A stretch of 64,000 nt of DNA, from positions 5,050,081 to 5,114,080 of the forward strand of contig NC_034012.1 of assembly GCF_000346465.2 (NCBI RefSeq), read 5' to 3'. Shown piece after piece: positions 45,754 through 57,066 of the stretch (its first letter is position 1; each line of letters opens with the position of its first letter). Under the pieces are notes generated by a model. The model made no database searches. It saw only the letters and a list, made by a program, of their open reading frames with translations, and was not told the DNA's origin. The position numbers and the translations under genes were made by a program. The stretch comes from Prunus persica. Taxonomy: Eukaryota; Streptophyta; Magnoliopsida; Rosales; Rosaceae.

Positions 45754-48700
45754 CTAAGAAGCCGGTATTCTTTCTGGCTTATGCTTGTCTGAACTTACTA
45801 CTCGGTCTGAGATGCATAGCTGATACGGTTTGGCATTTTCAATTACCTTTCTCAAAGCATCAGGTCCCATATGCCTTAGAACCTATGGTCATAATTCAAA
45901 CATTAGATAGAAAGCAGGCCAAGAATCCTAAGAAATCAGTACTTTTCCAGAGTGTGAAAGCAAATATATAACAAATGTTATATTATGTAACCCTATACAA
46001 ATTCTTCCTTGTGAAACAAAGCCATGAACCAAAACCACAGAGAAAGAATCCTGTCATGTGTGTATGGGTGTGCTTGTGTGGTAAGTTGAGGTCCAAAAAT
46101 CATGTGGCTTTATAAGGCTTTAACTGAATTTGTGCTTTCATTTCTAGAAGTTTTAACAAGGAAAAAAACATTATATTCTTAACAAATTTCAAAACTATAG
46201 TTCCAAGTCAGTGACCACGTATAACTGTAAATTGGGATCTCAAGATATTGGCAACCTTGGTCCTGAAAAAAGCTCATATACAACCCTAGAACAACTAGTA
46301 GTCTAGTAGCAATTAAAAACAACAGCAGTAACAATAAGGGAAAAGAGTGGAAGCACCAGACCTCATTAGCATCTTTGTAATAGCTGGACTCATCTTTCTT
46401 TGGCCAACTTACTTGCCAACATCTGACATCCAATGAAAATAAAAGGAAATAAGTGGACAAATATACATGTTGGTAGCTATACATATGTAGACATATGGCG
46501 TAATGCCCCTTTTATTTTCTGATAGAAACACCAAACTGAGCATTTTAGTATCTAAGCCTAGAGTCTGACAGTCTTCACAACAGTTAAGAACCCCAGTTTA
46601 GAAAATTGTTTATGTTCAAGTTCATGGACATCATGAACTTTAGCAATCTAACCCGGTGGTCTAACAACTCAATAACGCTACGGGCACCAACTTGTTTNNN
46701 NNNNNNNNNNNNNNNNNNNNNNNNNNNNNNNNNNNNNNNNNNNNNNNNNNNNNNNNNNNNNNNNNNNNNNNNNNNNNNNNNNNNNNNNNNNNNNNNNATG
46801 TTTAGGTATCCAAAAGTTGGTAAACAAGTTGGTGCCCGTAGCGTTATTGCTAACAACTGGCCTCCCCTAGCCCTGTTTCATTAAGCAAGAGTGAACATTA
46901 ATTTTCTGAATCAATCACCTTTTACACAAGAAAGAGGAGTTTTTCAAATGCAAGATCTAAAAACATATCTCTCCGTGGCACCAGTAGTAAGTGCAAGTCC
47001 CATGGAAATTGTTGGTTGCAAGAAACAATTTACAAAATGAAAATGGAAGCCATTCATCTAATGCATTGCATAAAAAATTGAGTACACAAACAGATTGAAG
47101 GATTCTTCAAATACAACACACAAACTACAGAAAATTTCTTTAACCTGTGTGTCCCAAGGCGGAGTGCTATATCTCTGGCCAAAGCTTGTCCTGGTTTATC
47201 ATTGTCAGTTGCCAGGATAATCCGAGAAACCTAACAGGTAAAAGTGTTAAACAACAGTTTACTTACAAATGTTTAATTGGAGGGCAGACAACAGTTTACA
47301 TACCTTATCCAAATGCTGTTTGCAACTCCGCAGATACTGATATCTAGAGTCCTAATACGCACGCAGTGAGGAAGATGGATCATTGTCAATAAAAATTCGT
47401 TCAAGTAATTTTCCCTCAGATGTTGATACATGTATAGTTTATTGTTAAATCCGTAGTTGAGCAACATTTCATTAATTGGGACATGTCATTTACTTCGTAC
47501 TCATATATAGGTATTTTACGATGCTTCTGCTATGTAACAGTTTCATATACCATGTTACATTCCCACTTGAAATAAAACTATAAATCTAAACCACAAAGAT
47601 AGCCTCAAAAGGATTAGCCCACACCTTTTCCACAGGTGGCAATTTATTAGAACTCTTTCCTGGCGCACCATCAGGGACACTCACACAATTGCAGAAGCCA
47701 GCTTCCTCCACTGAAAGCTTGTCTATTTCCCCTTCAACCTACAAGCAGCATCAGAATCACAAAAGTAAGGTGGCGGGCCAGGGGAGATAGGAGGAAAACA
47801 TTACAAAACAGGGGAAATTGAAGTCACAAAGATAATTTCAGCTGCATCATTTATGTCATCAATTCCATATAGTGTTTTCTCAGAACCCTTCTCCTGAAAA
47901 TCATGAAGGGAAATTGAAATCAAATTTTGATTCGAAAGCATCCACATTTCACTTCATAGCCATGTACATTTTCCAGGACAAAAAACCTGGGGAAAGTTTA
48001 GCATGTGTACCTTCCAGTATCTTTTTTCTATGCTTCGGAACTTGCAGCCAACAAGCAGTCCATTACGTTTATAAGTAAATGCAATGATATCCTGGAAACC
48101 ACAGTAGTTTTAAAATAGATCAATGTCTCAATGATGAAGTGCTTTGAAAGTAAATGTTTGAGCACGTGTCACAGGTAGGGGCTTATCTATGTGATTCGCT
48201 ACGCTTGCTTAGATTAAATAAAAGTATGCCAAATGAAGGCAAGGTTCTTAGGGTGGGTGGGAACCTCTTCTTATTCCCACCTAAAATGCATGAAAAATAG
48301 AAGTGGTCCAAAATTGATATGGTTTTTCTGTTGATAATAAAATCACTGATAGAAAAACATGTTCTAGTAAAGAAATGACAAAATCAAATCTATTCTATTT
48401 GTATATAATGGAAAATATATTACACTTTTTTTTTATGAGTAAAGTAAATTTTCGAGAAGTTCTAAGTGGTTGCAATTTTGATTATTTACGCTCAAGGATG
48501 CACAGGCAAGAAAATGGATTTGAAAATCTTAAGCAATTAAACCTAGGATGATTATACATTTGCAAATGTTCCTATACAGAGTTTTATCTCAACCAGTTTC
48601 TCTAGGAACAAATGTCACTTGACTGAATCATACCAACTCACAGTGGATCCAAGCAAATTAATATCAGAAAATGATGAAGTGAACAACCTCAGCACAAGTT

Positions 48701-50419
48701 GTTGACCACCACAAAGAATATAACTGCCCAACATATTCAGAAGTTTCTTTCACTGATGCTAAATGCAGAAATATTGGTAAATAACTGAATATAGGTCAAA
48801 TTTAATCATAATCCCAGAATCACCCATCAAAAATAAATTAGCAAGTCCACCAAGTGATAACTTCAGGTTCAGGGGTACCTTATCACCAGAACGTTGCATT
48901 ACAGCATTTCTCCGCAGAGTTTCGTCAGATATCATTCGCTCACTGAAGTATGCAGTTATCTGAAATAATGAAAGAGTATTTATTTATACAAGATAGTAAC
49001 ATGTCAGAAGTAGCACAACATAGGAGACTCAAAGACAGACAAAGAGAGACTGACAATGTAAAATACAAGGAAATGATTATAACCTGCTATTTGGACACAA
49101 ATGTGTGTCCGTTTTCAACTTAAACTGTGGAGACATGGTATAACATGCATGTCTTTGAATTAATTAAAATCATGTTTTGGGAAGATATTTTATCATGTCA
49201 TTCAGCGTCTTCCGAATAGAAGTGTCCTACAATACACGTTACCATACTTACCATTTTATTTGGGATCAAAGAGGACAAGATTTGGAAATACCTCTAATAC
49301 ACGTTACCATACTTACCATTTTATTTGGAATCGAAGAGCACATGACAGAACAGGAGGGCCAAGCAATTAAATTATTGGTCATTTTTATACCAGAATGATT
49401 TTTGCAAACATGGACATGCATTGATCAGACATTGGTAGACATAAGTCAATGTAAGTACCTTTTCCCCTGGTGGTTCTAACCTGAGGCTCTCCTCTGTCAT
49501 TTGTCCAGAGAATTGGACTATCTTCTTCACCTCATTATGTGCTGCCCTGCCATCTATGAATACCTATAACGAAACAATGAGATGATTCATATCTAATGAG
49601 TCCTACCTTTTAAATTCTTAAATTTTTGGGCATAAAAAAAACACAATTACACAATTGAATTGTGTTCACCTGGTCACCCCAACTACAATCAGTTCGAAAA
49701 CACCTCCACATTGCCAAATCCCTACGGTATCCAATCACCAAAGTAATTAAAACCACCCATTACTGGAAATATGCAGTGACACATATAAAGAAACTAGCAG
49801 CATACCCCTTTTGGACAATGTGAACAGACAAGCTCCTCTCCATTGACGGTCCACCGTTGCACTATTTTGGCAAAACATTGAAAAACTTGAGATCAATTAC
49901 CAAAATAGGCTCCACTTCATTGAATCCTTGCTAGTGCTCTATAGCATTTGATTATATTATTGAAATTTTACAAAACATAGAAGAACCCAAGAATTATCAC
50001 AACCAAGTATTGCAAACAGTACCTTGGGACACAGTAGATTAGTATAGCGTCCAGGCACACAAGAATCATTACAAAGAATCCCAAGAAGCTCCATTTTCTG
50101 CTTCAAGGTATCGACTTTAGCCACGCCAATGGTCTGCTCCTCCATTTTTTCCACAATAGCTTCAAAAACAACAATCATCCAAGTCATGAACAAGAATAAC
50201 AAGGCACTAGAAGGAGCTTTCTCATGAAATTGATGCGCTTGACAGAGGCAAACAAACACCTGGTGGTGGAGTTGGGCCATTGCTGGAATGAGAGGAAGAG
50301 TAAGACCAAACACGGACTAAAGGGAGACTTGATGATAGGGAACTGCTAATTAAGCGGCGTCTGGAGAAGAAGAGTGCAGTGATGAGAGGACGATAAAGGC
50401 ACAGACTTGAAGCACTCAT
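45754..50419 (-). CDS. TWINKY: TWINKY-like primase-only paralogue of TWINKLE
   Basis: There are 13 exons: 50260-50419, 50023-50159, 49806-49861, 49670-49721, 49459-49563, 48879-48959, 48011-48091, 47828-47893, 47625-47738, 47304-47351, 47145-47230, 46362-46422, 45754-45882. All are GT-AG and the phases give 391 aa. Exons 3, 8, 10, 11 and 12 have exactly the same lengths as in TWINKLE (56, 66, 48, 86, 61), and the others are close. The zinc cysteines 97, 100, 125 and 130 and the toprim acids (VEGEIDK at 247-253, ATDNDKPGQ at 307-315) are kept. The helicase domain is missing: exon 13 matches TWINKLE for about 20 residues (VLRHMGPDALRKVIENAK) and then runs into an unrelated tail and a stop. Arabidopsis has a similar truncated neighbour (TWINKY, At1g30660). 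The product probably goes to an organelle (Ser-rich N-terminus); whether it primes alone or with TWINKLE cannot be told from sequence. Confidence 0.9.
46670..46849. mobile_element. Mutator-like MITE spanning the assembly gap
   Basis: Perfect inverted repeats of 28 bp begin CAATAACGCTACGGGCACCA at 46670 and mirror from 46849. They are flanked by a perfect 9-bp direct repeat CTAACAACT (46661-46669 and 46850-46858). A 9-bp target duplication is the mark of Mutator-like elements. The centre is unknown because of the gap. It lies in the TWINKY intron between exons 11 and 12. Confidence 0.85.
46698..46797. other. Assembly gap (100 N)
   Basis: Exactly 100 unknown bases, a conventional filler length. 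The gap begins exactly where the left inverted repeat of the flanking element ends, so the missing piece is the element's interior and its true length is unknown. Confidence 0.98.
49229..49340 (+). repeat. Direct repeat in a TWINKY intron
   Basis: ACACGTTACCATACTTACCA with its continuation (TTTTATTTGG) occurs twice, about 69 bp apart, between exons 5 and 6. Confidence 0.8.
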
Positions 50420-51395
50420 TAGATTTCTTCTTGGTACTGGTTTCTGGATTCTGGATATTTATGTTTTGCATTCTTCTTTTTCTTTTTCTTTTTTCTTTTT
50501 TTTTAACTAATAAATAAATAAATACATATATATATATATATATAATAAAAAAAACTCTTAAAAATGTTACATAATCGAATTTAGAAGTGATGCAAAACAA
50601 ATGGCTGAATGGATTGAAGAAGAATTGGAGCAAAGAAGGGAAAAATGACGCATCAGGAATTTACAAATTTGGTGTCCGAGCTTCGATTGGGTCTCATAAT
50701 ACCTTCTTGAAAAAGGAACGACGTTACGTGTCTAACTCACCGCTTTGCTGTGACATAAGGTAGATTTTGGGCTTCTGAGGCCGTTTGGGCCTCCAAAAGT
50801 GCATTTCAAGATTGTATTCAATTTACAAACTTTCCGTTTATTTTCTATTAAGCTTTCAATAACTCCCCAGAGCAGTCCAAAGGGTGAGAAAGATTATTTA
50901 GTTAGCCGTCATATATGGTTGAACTCAACTCATCTTTTATCAAATAATACAAACAGTGAGAATTTTCTCTTTAACTTTCTGGTGGATTCAAGGCTTATGT
51001 TCTTTTCTAGGTTATGCTTATAACCTATTTGCTTGTGCTGCGTCAAGAAGAAAAAAAAAACACTTAGAGCATCCACAATCATGCTCTCTATTTTCTAGTT
51101 AAAATTTAACTAAAAACATTTAAAATTTATTTTAGGAACTCCCTATAAAATTTAAACTTCAATCATGCTCTCTAGTTTAGGCAGTTATAAATGCTATAAC
51201 TCTTTTTTAATTAGTTAATCTCTATTAAAAAATAGAATTATTATCACAAAACGTCCCAAAAGTTTACGAAACTATCAAATTGCATCCTTAATGTTTTTTT
51301 GTGTCACTCGTGGTCCTCAAAGTTAGTATGTGCAATCACAAATAGTCCCTGACGTTAGGTTTCGTCAAAAACTCTGTTAGTTTGTTGAAGTGGCA
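50420..51395. other. Upstream of TWINKY; AT-rich, MITE remnants
   Basis: TWINKY promoter region with a (TA)n run near 50527-50543. At 51065-51090 the words GAGCATCCACAATCATGCTCT and a second ATCATGCTCTCT 80 bp on look like the terminus of a plant MITE, but no matching far end was found. From 51243, TATCACAAAACGTCCC resembles the ends of the element at 51396-51745. Confidence 0.4.
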
Positions 51396-51745
51396 TATAT
51401 ATATATATCACAAAACATCTCTGAGGTTTTGTTTTCTTTTTAAAATTATTTATAAATGAAAAAACCATTTATAGAAGGATTTTAATCTTGAGGACCATTT
51501 ATGAACCCTAAATCTTTAGTTTTTTTAATTTTTTAATTTTATGAACTTTAAATTATTTTTTAAAAACTCCATTGGTTTGTTGATGTGGCATATATATGGA
51601 GCCCACATCTACAATAATATAGTGTCACATGTATTTAAAATATAATATGTGTTTTTAAATAATTTTAAATATAAAAAATTAAAAAATTTCATAGGGACCA
51701 TTTGTGATAGGTGGGTGAACCTCAGGGATGTTTTGTGATATATAT
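51396..51745. mobile_element. MITE inserted in a MULE relic
   Basis: The ends ATATATCACAAAACATCTCT (51400 region) and ATATATCACAAAACATCCCT (inverted, to 51745) are near-perfect terminal inverted repeats of about 28 bp around a non-coding AT-rich core. The element truncates the MULE reading frame at its right border. Confidence 0.65.
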
Positions 51746-53012
51746 GTCTCAACTTCTTCCTTTGCCTCACCAAATTCTTCATCTATCTCAACATCCATGA
51801 ACTCATATTGCCCATTTTCTTCATTACCATCATATCCATGAGCAGTGTCTTTGTCTTCATAATGTTCAGCATTTTCACCTTGTGCAGTGAATACTGGGGA
51901 TTGAACATTTAGAGGCCTAGGTGTTGGATTGTCAGTTATGTATAACACAAATAACTGGCTCGGTTTCACCAACTTCAATGCTCCAAAATAATCATTATCG
52001 GTCCTAATTTCAACCCAGCCATTTGTCATGTGCTTGAAATAGTATTGAATGTTCTGCTCATCGTAACCAAGGTGTTTAACCAGTTCAAATAACTCAAGCA
52101 TTGAAACCTCATATGCATCTTGCCCATCAACCCATTGTACAATACCTCCCATATATAAACCATCAACAAAGTAGCCCCCATGGTGTACTTCAAGTGTGAA
52201 CATGTCAGGATTAGCTGCACAACAATAAATTTTCTCATTAATTTACTATCTACCCTATACAGTACAATATACATTTACTATCTACCCTATACAATACCAT
52301 ATACAGTACATTACTATTTACCCTATACAATACAATACAATACAAACTCAGACAAAGAACCCGACAAACAATAAACAAACAACATGCATAGGGACCACAT
52401 TCACAACCCAACCTAAGTCTCAGTCAACAAACAACAACCATAGGGACCACTTTCTTCCTTTTATTATGCTTTTTCATCAAGTCCAGCAATGAAATCCAAC
52501 AGTAAAACCCAAACAATTGCATCAAACAAATAAACTAAAGTATGCTACTTACTGTATATGGGAGCTTCCCCACCATCTCTGATTTTCATTCTGCCTTTAC
52601 CGTCGCACCTTCGTTTGGAATCTTCAAGTCACAAAATATCTCCCAAAATCGAATCTCTCAGTCGCAGTCTATCTTTCTCACCCCTTTTTTGAATCTTTCA
52701 GTCGCTTTCTCTCTTTCACTCTCACCCATTTTCGAAAACCCTAACTCTGATTTGGGAATTGACCTTACGAACGATTCAGTCAAAAAGGGCTAAGGGTATA
52801 GAATGACGATATTACTTTCATCAGATGGCTCACGTGCCTTTCATATAGTGTTTTTTACGGGCATTTGGATGGAATTGGGGAAAAACTAACGACAATGGTG
52901 AAATTGGTGATTTCATTTAATTCGAACGCTATATTGGTTGAAAAAATAATCCAGGGGGACATTTCGATAGTCGATATAGTCCAGGGGGTTTTCGGCAGTT
53001 TACCCTTTAAAA
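51746..53012 (-). mobile_element. Truncated MULE with PB1-like N-terminal domain
   Basis: The outer end at about 53012 reads, on the - strand, GGGTAAACTGCCGAAAACCC, a typical Mutator-like terminus. A spliced frame follows: exon 52553-52589 (MKIRDGGEAPIY) and exon 52214 to about 51746, joined in phase by GT-AG. The protein begins TNPDMFTLEVHHGGYFV and has the PB1-like module seen at the N-terminus of plant MuDR-type transposase genes, followed by an acidic linker. The catalytic transposase core and zinc knuckle are absent, because the frame is cut by the MITE at 51745. The region 52240-52345 holds tandem words ACCCTATACAATAC. No activity is expected. Confidence 0.65.
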
Positions 53013-53016
53013 AATT

Positions 53017-53330
53017 GTATAGCCGGTCGGCTGTACTACAGTATATATTTCAAAAAATAATATAGCCGTCTGGCTAGACTTATTTTGACATGTGGGTACC
53101 TAAGCGCTAGGCTGCCCTTTTTCTATAGATAGTATAGCCGCGCGGCTATACTTTAATTTGTTTTCTCAATTAGTATAGCCGACCGGCTAGACCCGGGATT
53201 TTTAGTTTGTTTTAAAAATAGTATGCCTCCCGGCTAGACCCGGAATTTTTAATTTGTTTTAAAAATAGTATGGCCGCACGGATATACTATTTTTAAGAAT
53301 CATTTATAAAACCGAGCATAGCCGCGCATC
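53017..53330. repeat. Field of short palindromes (GTATAGCCG..CGGCTATAC), main array
   Basis: Seven palindromic words of about 20 bp at 53017, 53061, 53131, 53172, 53220, 53267 and 53312, spaced about 40-70 bp. The one at 53131-53152 is a perfect palindrome whose core is GTATAGCCGCGCGGCTATAC. The others vary mainly in the central bases and right arm. Single copies or small groups of the same word recur at 57629, 60548, 60593 and 60634. No gene runs through the array. Confidence 0.75.
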
Positions 53331-53469
53331 TTCTCATTGTAGCTTTCTCCTCAACCTTTCAGAATGTTGCAATTGTTATCAGCCATAAAAGTTAAGAACT
53401 TATTGCGATAATTACATCATACGATTTTCCTTGAAGGTTGACTTATTATGATTATATTCTAATTAATCA

Positions 53470-54600
53470 GGGCTCTTGGCACTGATGATGTTTCCATAAA
53501 AATTACCCACTGTGGAGTTTGCTATGCTGATGTAATTTGGACCAGAAACCAACATGGAGACTCAAAGTATCCTGTTGTCCCTGGGTATGTGGACTGATTC
53601 TATAACAGATGAATTAAGTAACCCTGAATTTATTCTCCTTCTAATTAAAGTCATCTGTTCTGTTTGTGATTATTTGGAACCAGGCATGAGATTGCAGGCA
53701 TTGTAAAAGAGGTGGGTTCCAATGTTCAGCGCTTCAAAGTTGGTGACCATGTGGGAGTGGGAACTCATGTCAACTCATGCAGAGATTGTGAGTACTGCAA
53801 CGACAGTTTTAATGGTGTTGATGTTGATGGTACAATCGCAAAAGGAGGATACTCCAGTCATATAGTTGTCCATGAAGGGTATGAATTGAACTACCTTTTT
53901 GCCCTCTCCCCATCTAGTTGTCCATGAAGGGTATGAATTCAACATATCAGAAAACTATCCACTGGCTTCGGCAGCCCCTCTACTTTGTGCTGGAATTACT
54001 GTTTATGCTTCGATGGTACGCCACAAGATGAACCAACATGGTAAATTCTAGGGTGATTGGCCTTGGTGGCCTAGGTCACATGGCAGTGAAGTTTGGCAAA
54101 AGGCATTTGGTTTGAATGTAACAATTTTCAGCACTAGCATATCCAAGAAAGAGGAAGCTGGTGATCACCCTTTTGATCCATACATGGAACTATTGAAAAC
54201 TGGTGGAGTTCTGGTCTTATGGTGGGATTCCACAGTGAAGTCAAAATCAGTCCTGCCAACCTTAATATCGGTACATTGGCATGTTTCAAATGATTGAAAT
54301 GACAGTTTTATATATCCAACTGTTATTGCAATTGCAAGTATATATAATGAACTCCATGCATTGACCTTTTGGCAGGTATGAAAACCATTTCTGGTAGTGT
54401 AACAGGTGGAACAAAGGATATCCAAGAAATGACAGATTTCTGTGCTTCAAATGGAATTCATCCAATGATTGAAATAATTCCAATTCAATCTGCAAATGAA
54501 GCTATTGAGAGGCTACTAAAAAGTGTTGTGATATACCGGTTGAGAGGCTACTAAAAAGTGTTGTGATATACCGGTTTATGATTGATATTGAAAACTCCCT
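53470..54600 (+). pseudogene. CAD/mannitol-dehydrogenase-like gene, broken copy A
   Basis: Zinc-dependent alcohol dehydrogenase relic of the cinnamyl alcohol dehydrogenase group. Exon 53470-53585 encodes the catalytic-zinc Cys ([12 protein letters not shown]). Exon 53684-53878 carries the GHEIAG His and part of the structural zinc loop (SCRDCEYCN), but 11-12 residues with the last zinc Cys are deleted. The next exon (from 53940, [20 protein letters not shown], then the dinucleotide-binding GLGGLGH) has a stop and frameshifts, and runs straight into [16 protein letters not shown] because about 200 bp present in copy B are missing. The last exon has a 35-bp tandem duplication. The first exon was not found. 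A 23-bp word (starting GTTGTCCATGAAGG) is repeated at 53866 and 53918. Not functional. Confidence 0.88.
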
Positions 54601-56345
54601 GAAATGACACCATGAAAGAGAACAAGGATTTCTCTTGTTGATTTGTATTAACAAGTTCATATGGATTGGATTGTAGGGCTCAAACCATTATCAATTTGGC
54701 AATCATTTATAGTTAGGTGGTGTGCATTTACCTCTGTGAAATTTTATCTGGGATTGATCTTCTGTATAATGTGTAAAAAGAAACTGAACTCTTATGATCA
54801 TGTCCTTTCTCTAGTGACTAGATTTATGACTGAAATATCATTCTCAAGCACTTTAATGTCTTCAAGTACCCCTTTTCCATTCTCTGTCTGTTCAGCAACA
54901 AGATTGTCTTTCCTTCTTTCCCCACATCACACAGTAAAGGCCCACGATAATGAGAAACGCCCCAATCAAGCTGCACACCACCACTTACACAAAATCCACA
55001 TTAAATTTGTGACTAATTTTCATGACAAACAAACTACCGTGATAGAATGGACAAGTGAAACCATCAAATGTGGAAGTAGTAAGATGGAATAGGAAGAAGG
55101 GGTCTGTGTTCTTCAGGTTACCTGCCAAAGTGAAGTCGCTCTGCGAAAGATATTGCCGAGAACAATGCCACTATAATGATTGAAGTGGACTAAACATAGC
55201 TGCAAAGACTGGTCCCTTGTAACTGATGCACCATGTTAAAAAAAAATTTATACAAAATAGAACCATTGAAATGAAATGATAATACTCTAATTCATAGTTA
55301 AAACCATACAAAATACTCATGTTCATTATTAAAGAAAACTGCATCAACTTCAAAAAAGACCCAATAAGACACAACAAAATAGGATGTCCCATTGATTTAC
55401 TTTATACACACACACACACACACAAGACAATGTTCTCTTCTACATGTTCTGCTGTGAGGTTTTTAAATCGAACTACAGATTCCGATAAGAATTTGCATGA
55501 TCAATTGTTGAAATCGACGTTGTGAACCTAATAATAAGATATGAGAAATAGAAAACTCACGCAGTAGACGATGGTTAAAAGTTGCAGGTTCCGCTCCAGT
55601 CTCCATGAAATTGGATTTCTTGTGAAAAACAGAGCAAGAAAAGAAGATTGCAACAATGCGTAAAAGCATATCATCGTGGTTAGCGATAATTGAGCAGTGT
55701 AGACTTTGGAGACCACAGCCTGTGAGACCAGAGAGTCAAAGTTGGACAAAGAACTAAACTTGGACATTACATGACATAAAGGGGTGTCATCTTAATTCAA
55801 TTATAAAATCACCTGGAGGATTAGCCATGCACTCCATGCAATGTGACTCGTCAGAATAAGAAGAGCCCCCTTGATCCAGTTTTCCTTAACATGCCCCATC
55901 TCACCAACAGATATATTTATCAGTGGCCTCTTTACAAACCTTTAAATAGGTATCCTCCTTTCCAGAAAGTGAAAACAAGAGAACCACCAATGCCGAAAAG
56001 TGTGCCAGCCACCTTAGCTTGACCTCTAGCAGTTCTAATCTTCAACTTCTCCAACCTGAGTAAGAACAAGCAAGTTGCAGAACAGGGAAAAAGAACATTT
56101 ATATTCCCCTTTCTAATTAAGCATGGGAAAGGAAGGACAGAGAATATACCCAAGTAGAACTGCCATTAGAAATGTCAAGCTGGGAATAACATTACTCAAG
56201 CCACATGCAACTGTTGGAGAAGTGTATGCTAAACCAGCATAGTACACATTCAGATGGATGGTGGTTCCAAATAATGCAAGCACAAAATTTTTGGCAGCTA
56301 CAGAAAACGAGAGTGAAGGCCTTTGCTTCCTGCTTTACAAATACA
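54112..56345 (+). repeat. Segmental duplication, copy 1 of the CAD/WAT1 block
   Basis: Aligns in direct orientation with about 61560-64000, offset about 7.65 kb. The stretch 54561-55235 is almost identical to 62222-62895. About 130 bp at 55236-55370 differs completely between the copies. Confidence 0.9.
54505..54574 (+). repeat. 35-bp tandem duplication in CAD copy A last exon
   Basis: The unit starting TTGAGAGGCTACTAAAAAGT occurs twice (54505, 54540). Because 35 is not a multiple of 3, it shifts the frame and ends the protein early. The identical duplication is in copy B (62166-62235). Confidence 0.95.
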
Positions 56346-56578
56346 TTCAAGAATTAGTTTTCTCTGTTTTTACTGCCTGGAAATATGAAGAGATGCAATA
56401 ATCGATAGCTTACCCTTCAAGTACATAAGCAAATGGTCCTACCAAAACCATGGCCATAACATGCCACGAAGACAATCGGATTGAGTACTTCTGCAAGGGA
56501 GAATTTTATGAGGATGTTTGATCCACCATATATGAGCTGAACCAGTACCATTGCCAAGTAATAAGAGCATCCCTCCAT
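54870..56578 (-). pseudogene. WAT1-related (EamA/nodulin-MtN21) transporter, broken copy A
   Basis: Multi-pass transporter family of about 10 helices in plant membranes. Exons on the - strand: 56414-56578 (MEGCSYYLAMVLVQLIYGGS..., frameshift near 56470), 56150-56329 (SLSFSVAAKNFVLALFGTTI...), 55813-56055 (RTARGQAKVAGTLFGIGGS; a 1-base loss at about 55940 gives a stop), 55561-55719 (AQLSLTTMICFYALLQSSF), remnants of the next exon at 55118-55235 (WCISYKGPVFAAMFSPLQ, then a frameshift), and the last exon at about 54910-55000 (SLIGAFLIIVGLYCVMWGKK). In the fifth exon, part is replaced by unrelated sequence at about 55236-55370. It converges with CAD copy A. Several independent lesions make it a pseudogene. 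Confidence 0.85.
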
Positions 56579-56599
56579 TGATATGGATATGAAACTTTC

Positions 56600-57060
56600 T
56601 TGGACTGATTTAAAATCGGGATCACTGCTTCAAGTTTTAATGGGTTGGGTTTTTAGTGGAATTCACAATCAGTTTACCAATTCTAAGAAGGCATGACAGC
56701 TTACTTTTTCCAGGGTTTAACTTACTTGATGGTGCAACTATAAAGAACCATTTTTGGGGCATTTTTATTAGTGGAAATTATTTTTAGTGTAAGTGAGGTG
56801 TTCTTCCAGATTTTGGCTCAAAGACAAACATTTAAAAACCGAAGATTGTGCAAATGAAAGATTTGCCATCACATTTCTCACTTTCAAAACCAATAACCTG
56901 CACAAAATAATCCCAGAATTCCACAATTTATGTTTGGCAATAGAAACCCAAAATATAGTAAAACTTACTCATCACAATCTCCATCCAAGATGAAAAAAAT
57001 AGAGTAAAGATGTAAAACTCAAAATCAGAAAAAACACTCTAACAAGTACAAATCCCAAAA
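56600..57060. other. Intergenic, no gene seen
   Basis: AT-rich DNA between the WAT1 relic and the RPL9 fragment. A short open frame at 56793-56993 has no recognisable domain. Confidence 0.4.
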
Positions 57061-57066
57061 ATCTAA

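Noticed and set aside
46584..46884. Open frames across the N gap
   Set aside because: They are artefacts of unknown bases and the inverted repeat.
54661..55092. A 143-codon open frame on the + strand, identical at 62322-62753
   Set aside because: It is antisense to the last WAT1 exons, and its perfect conservation only reflects the recent block duplication. No domain is visible.
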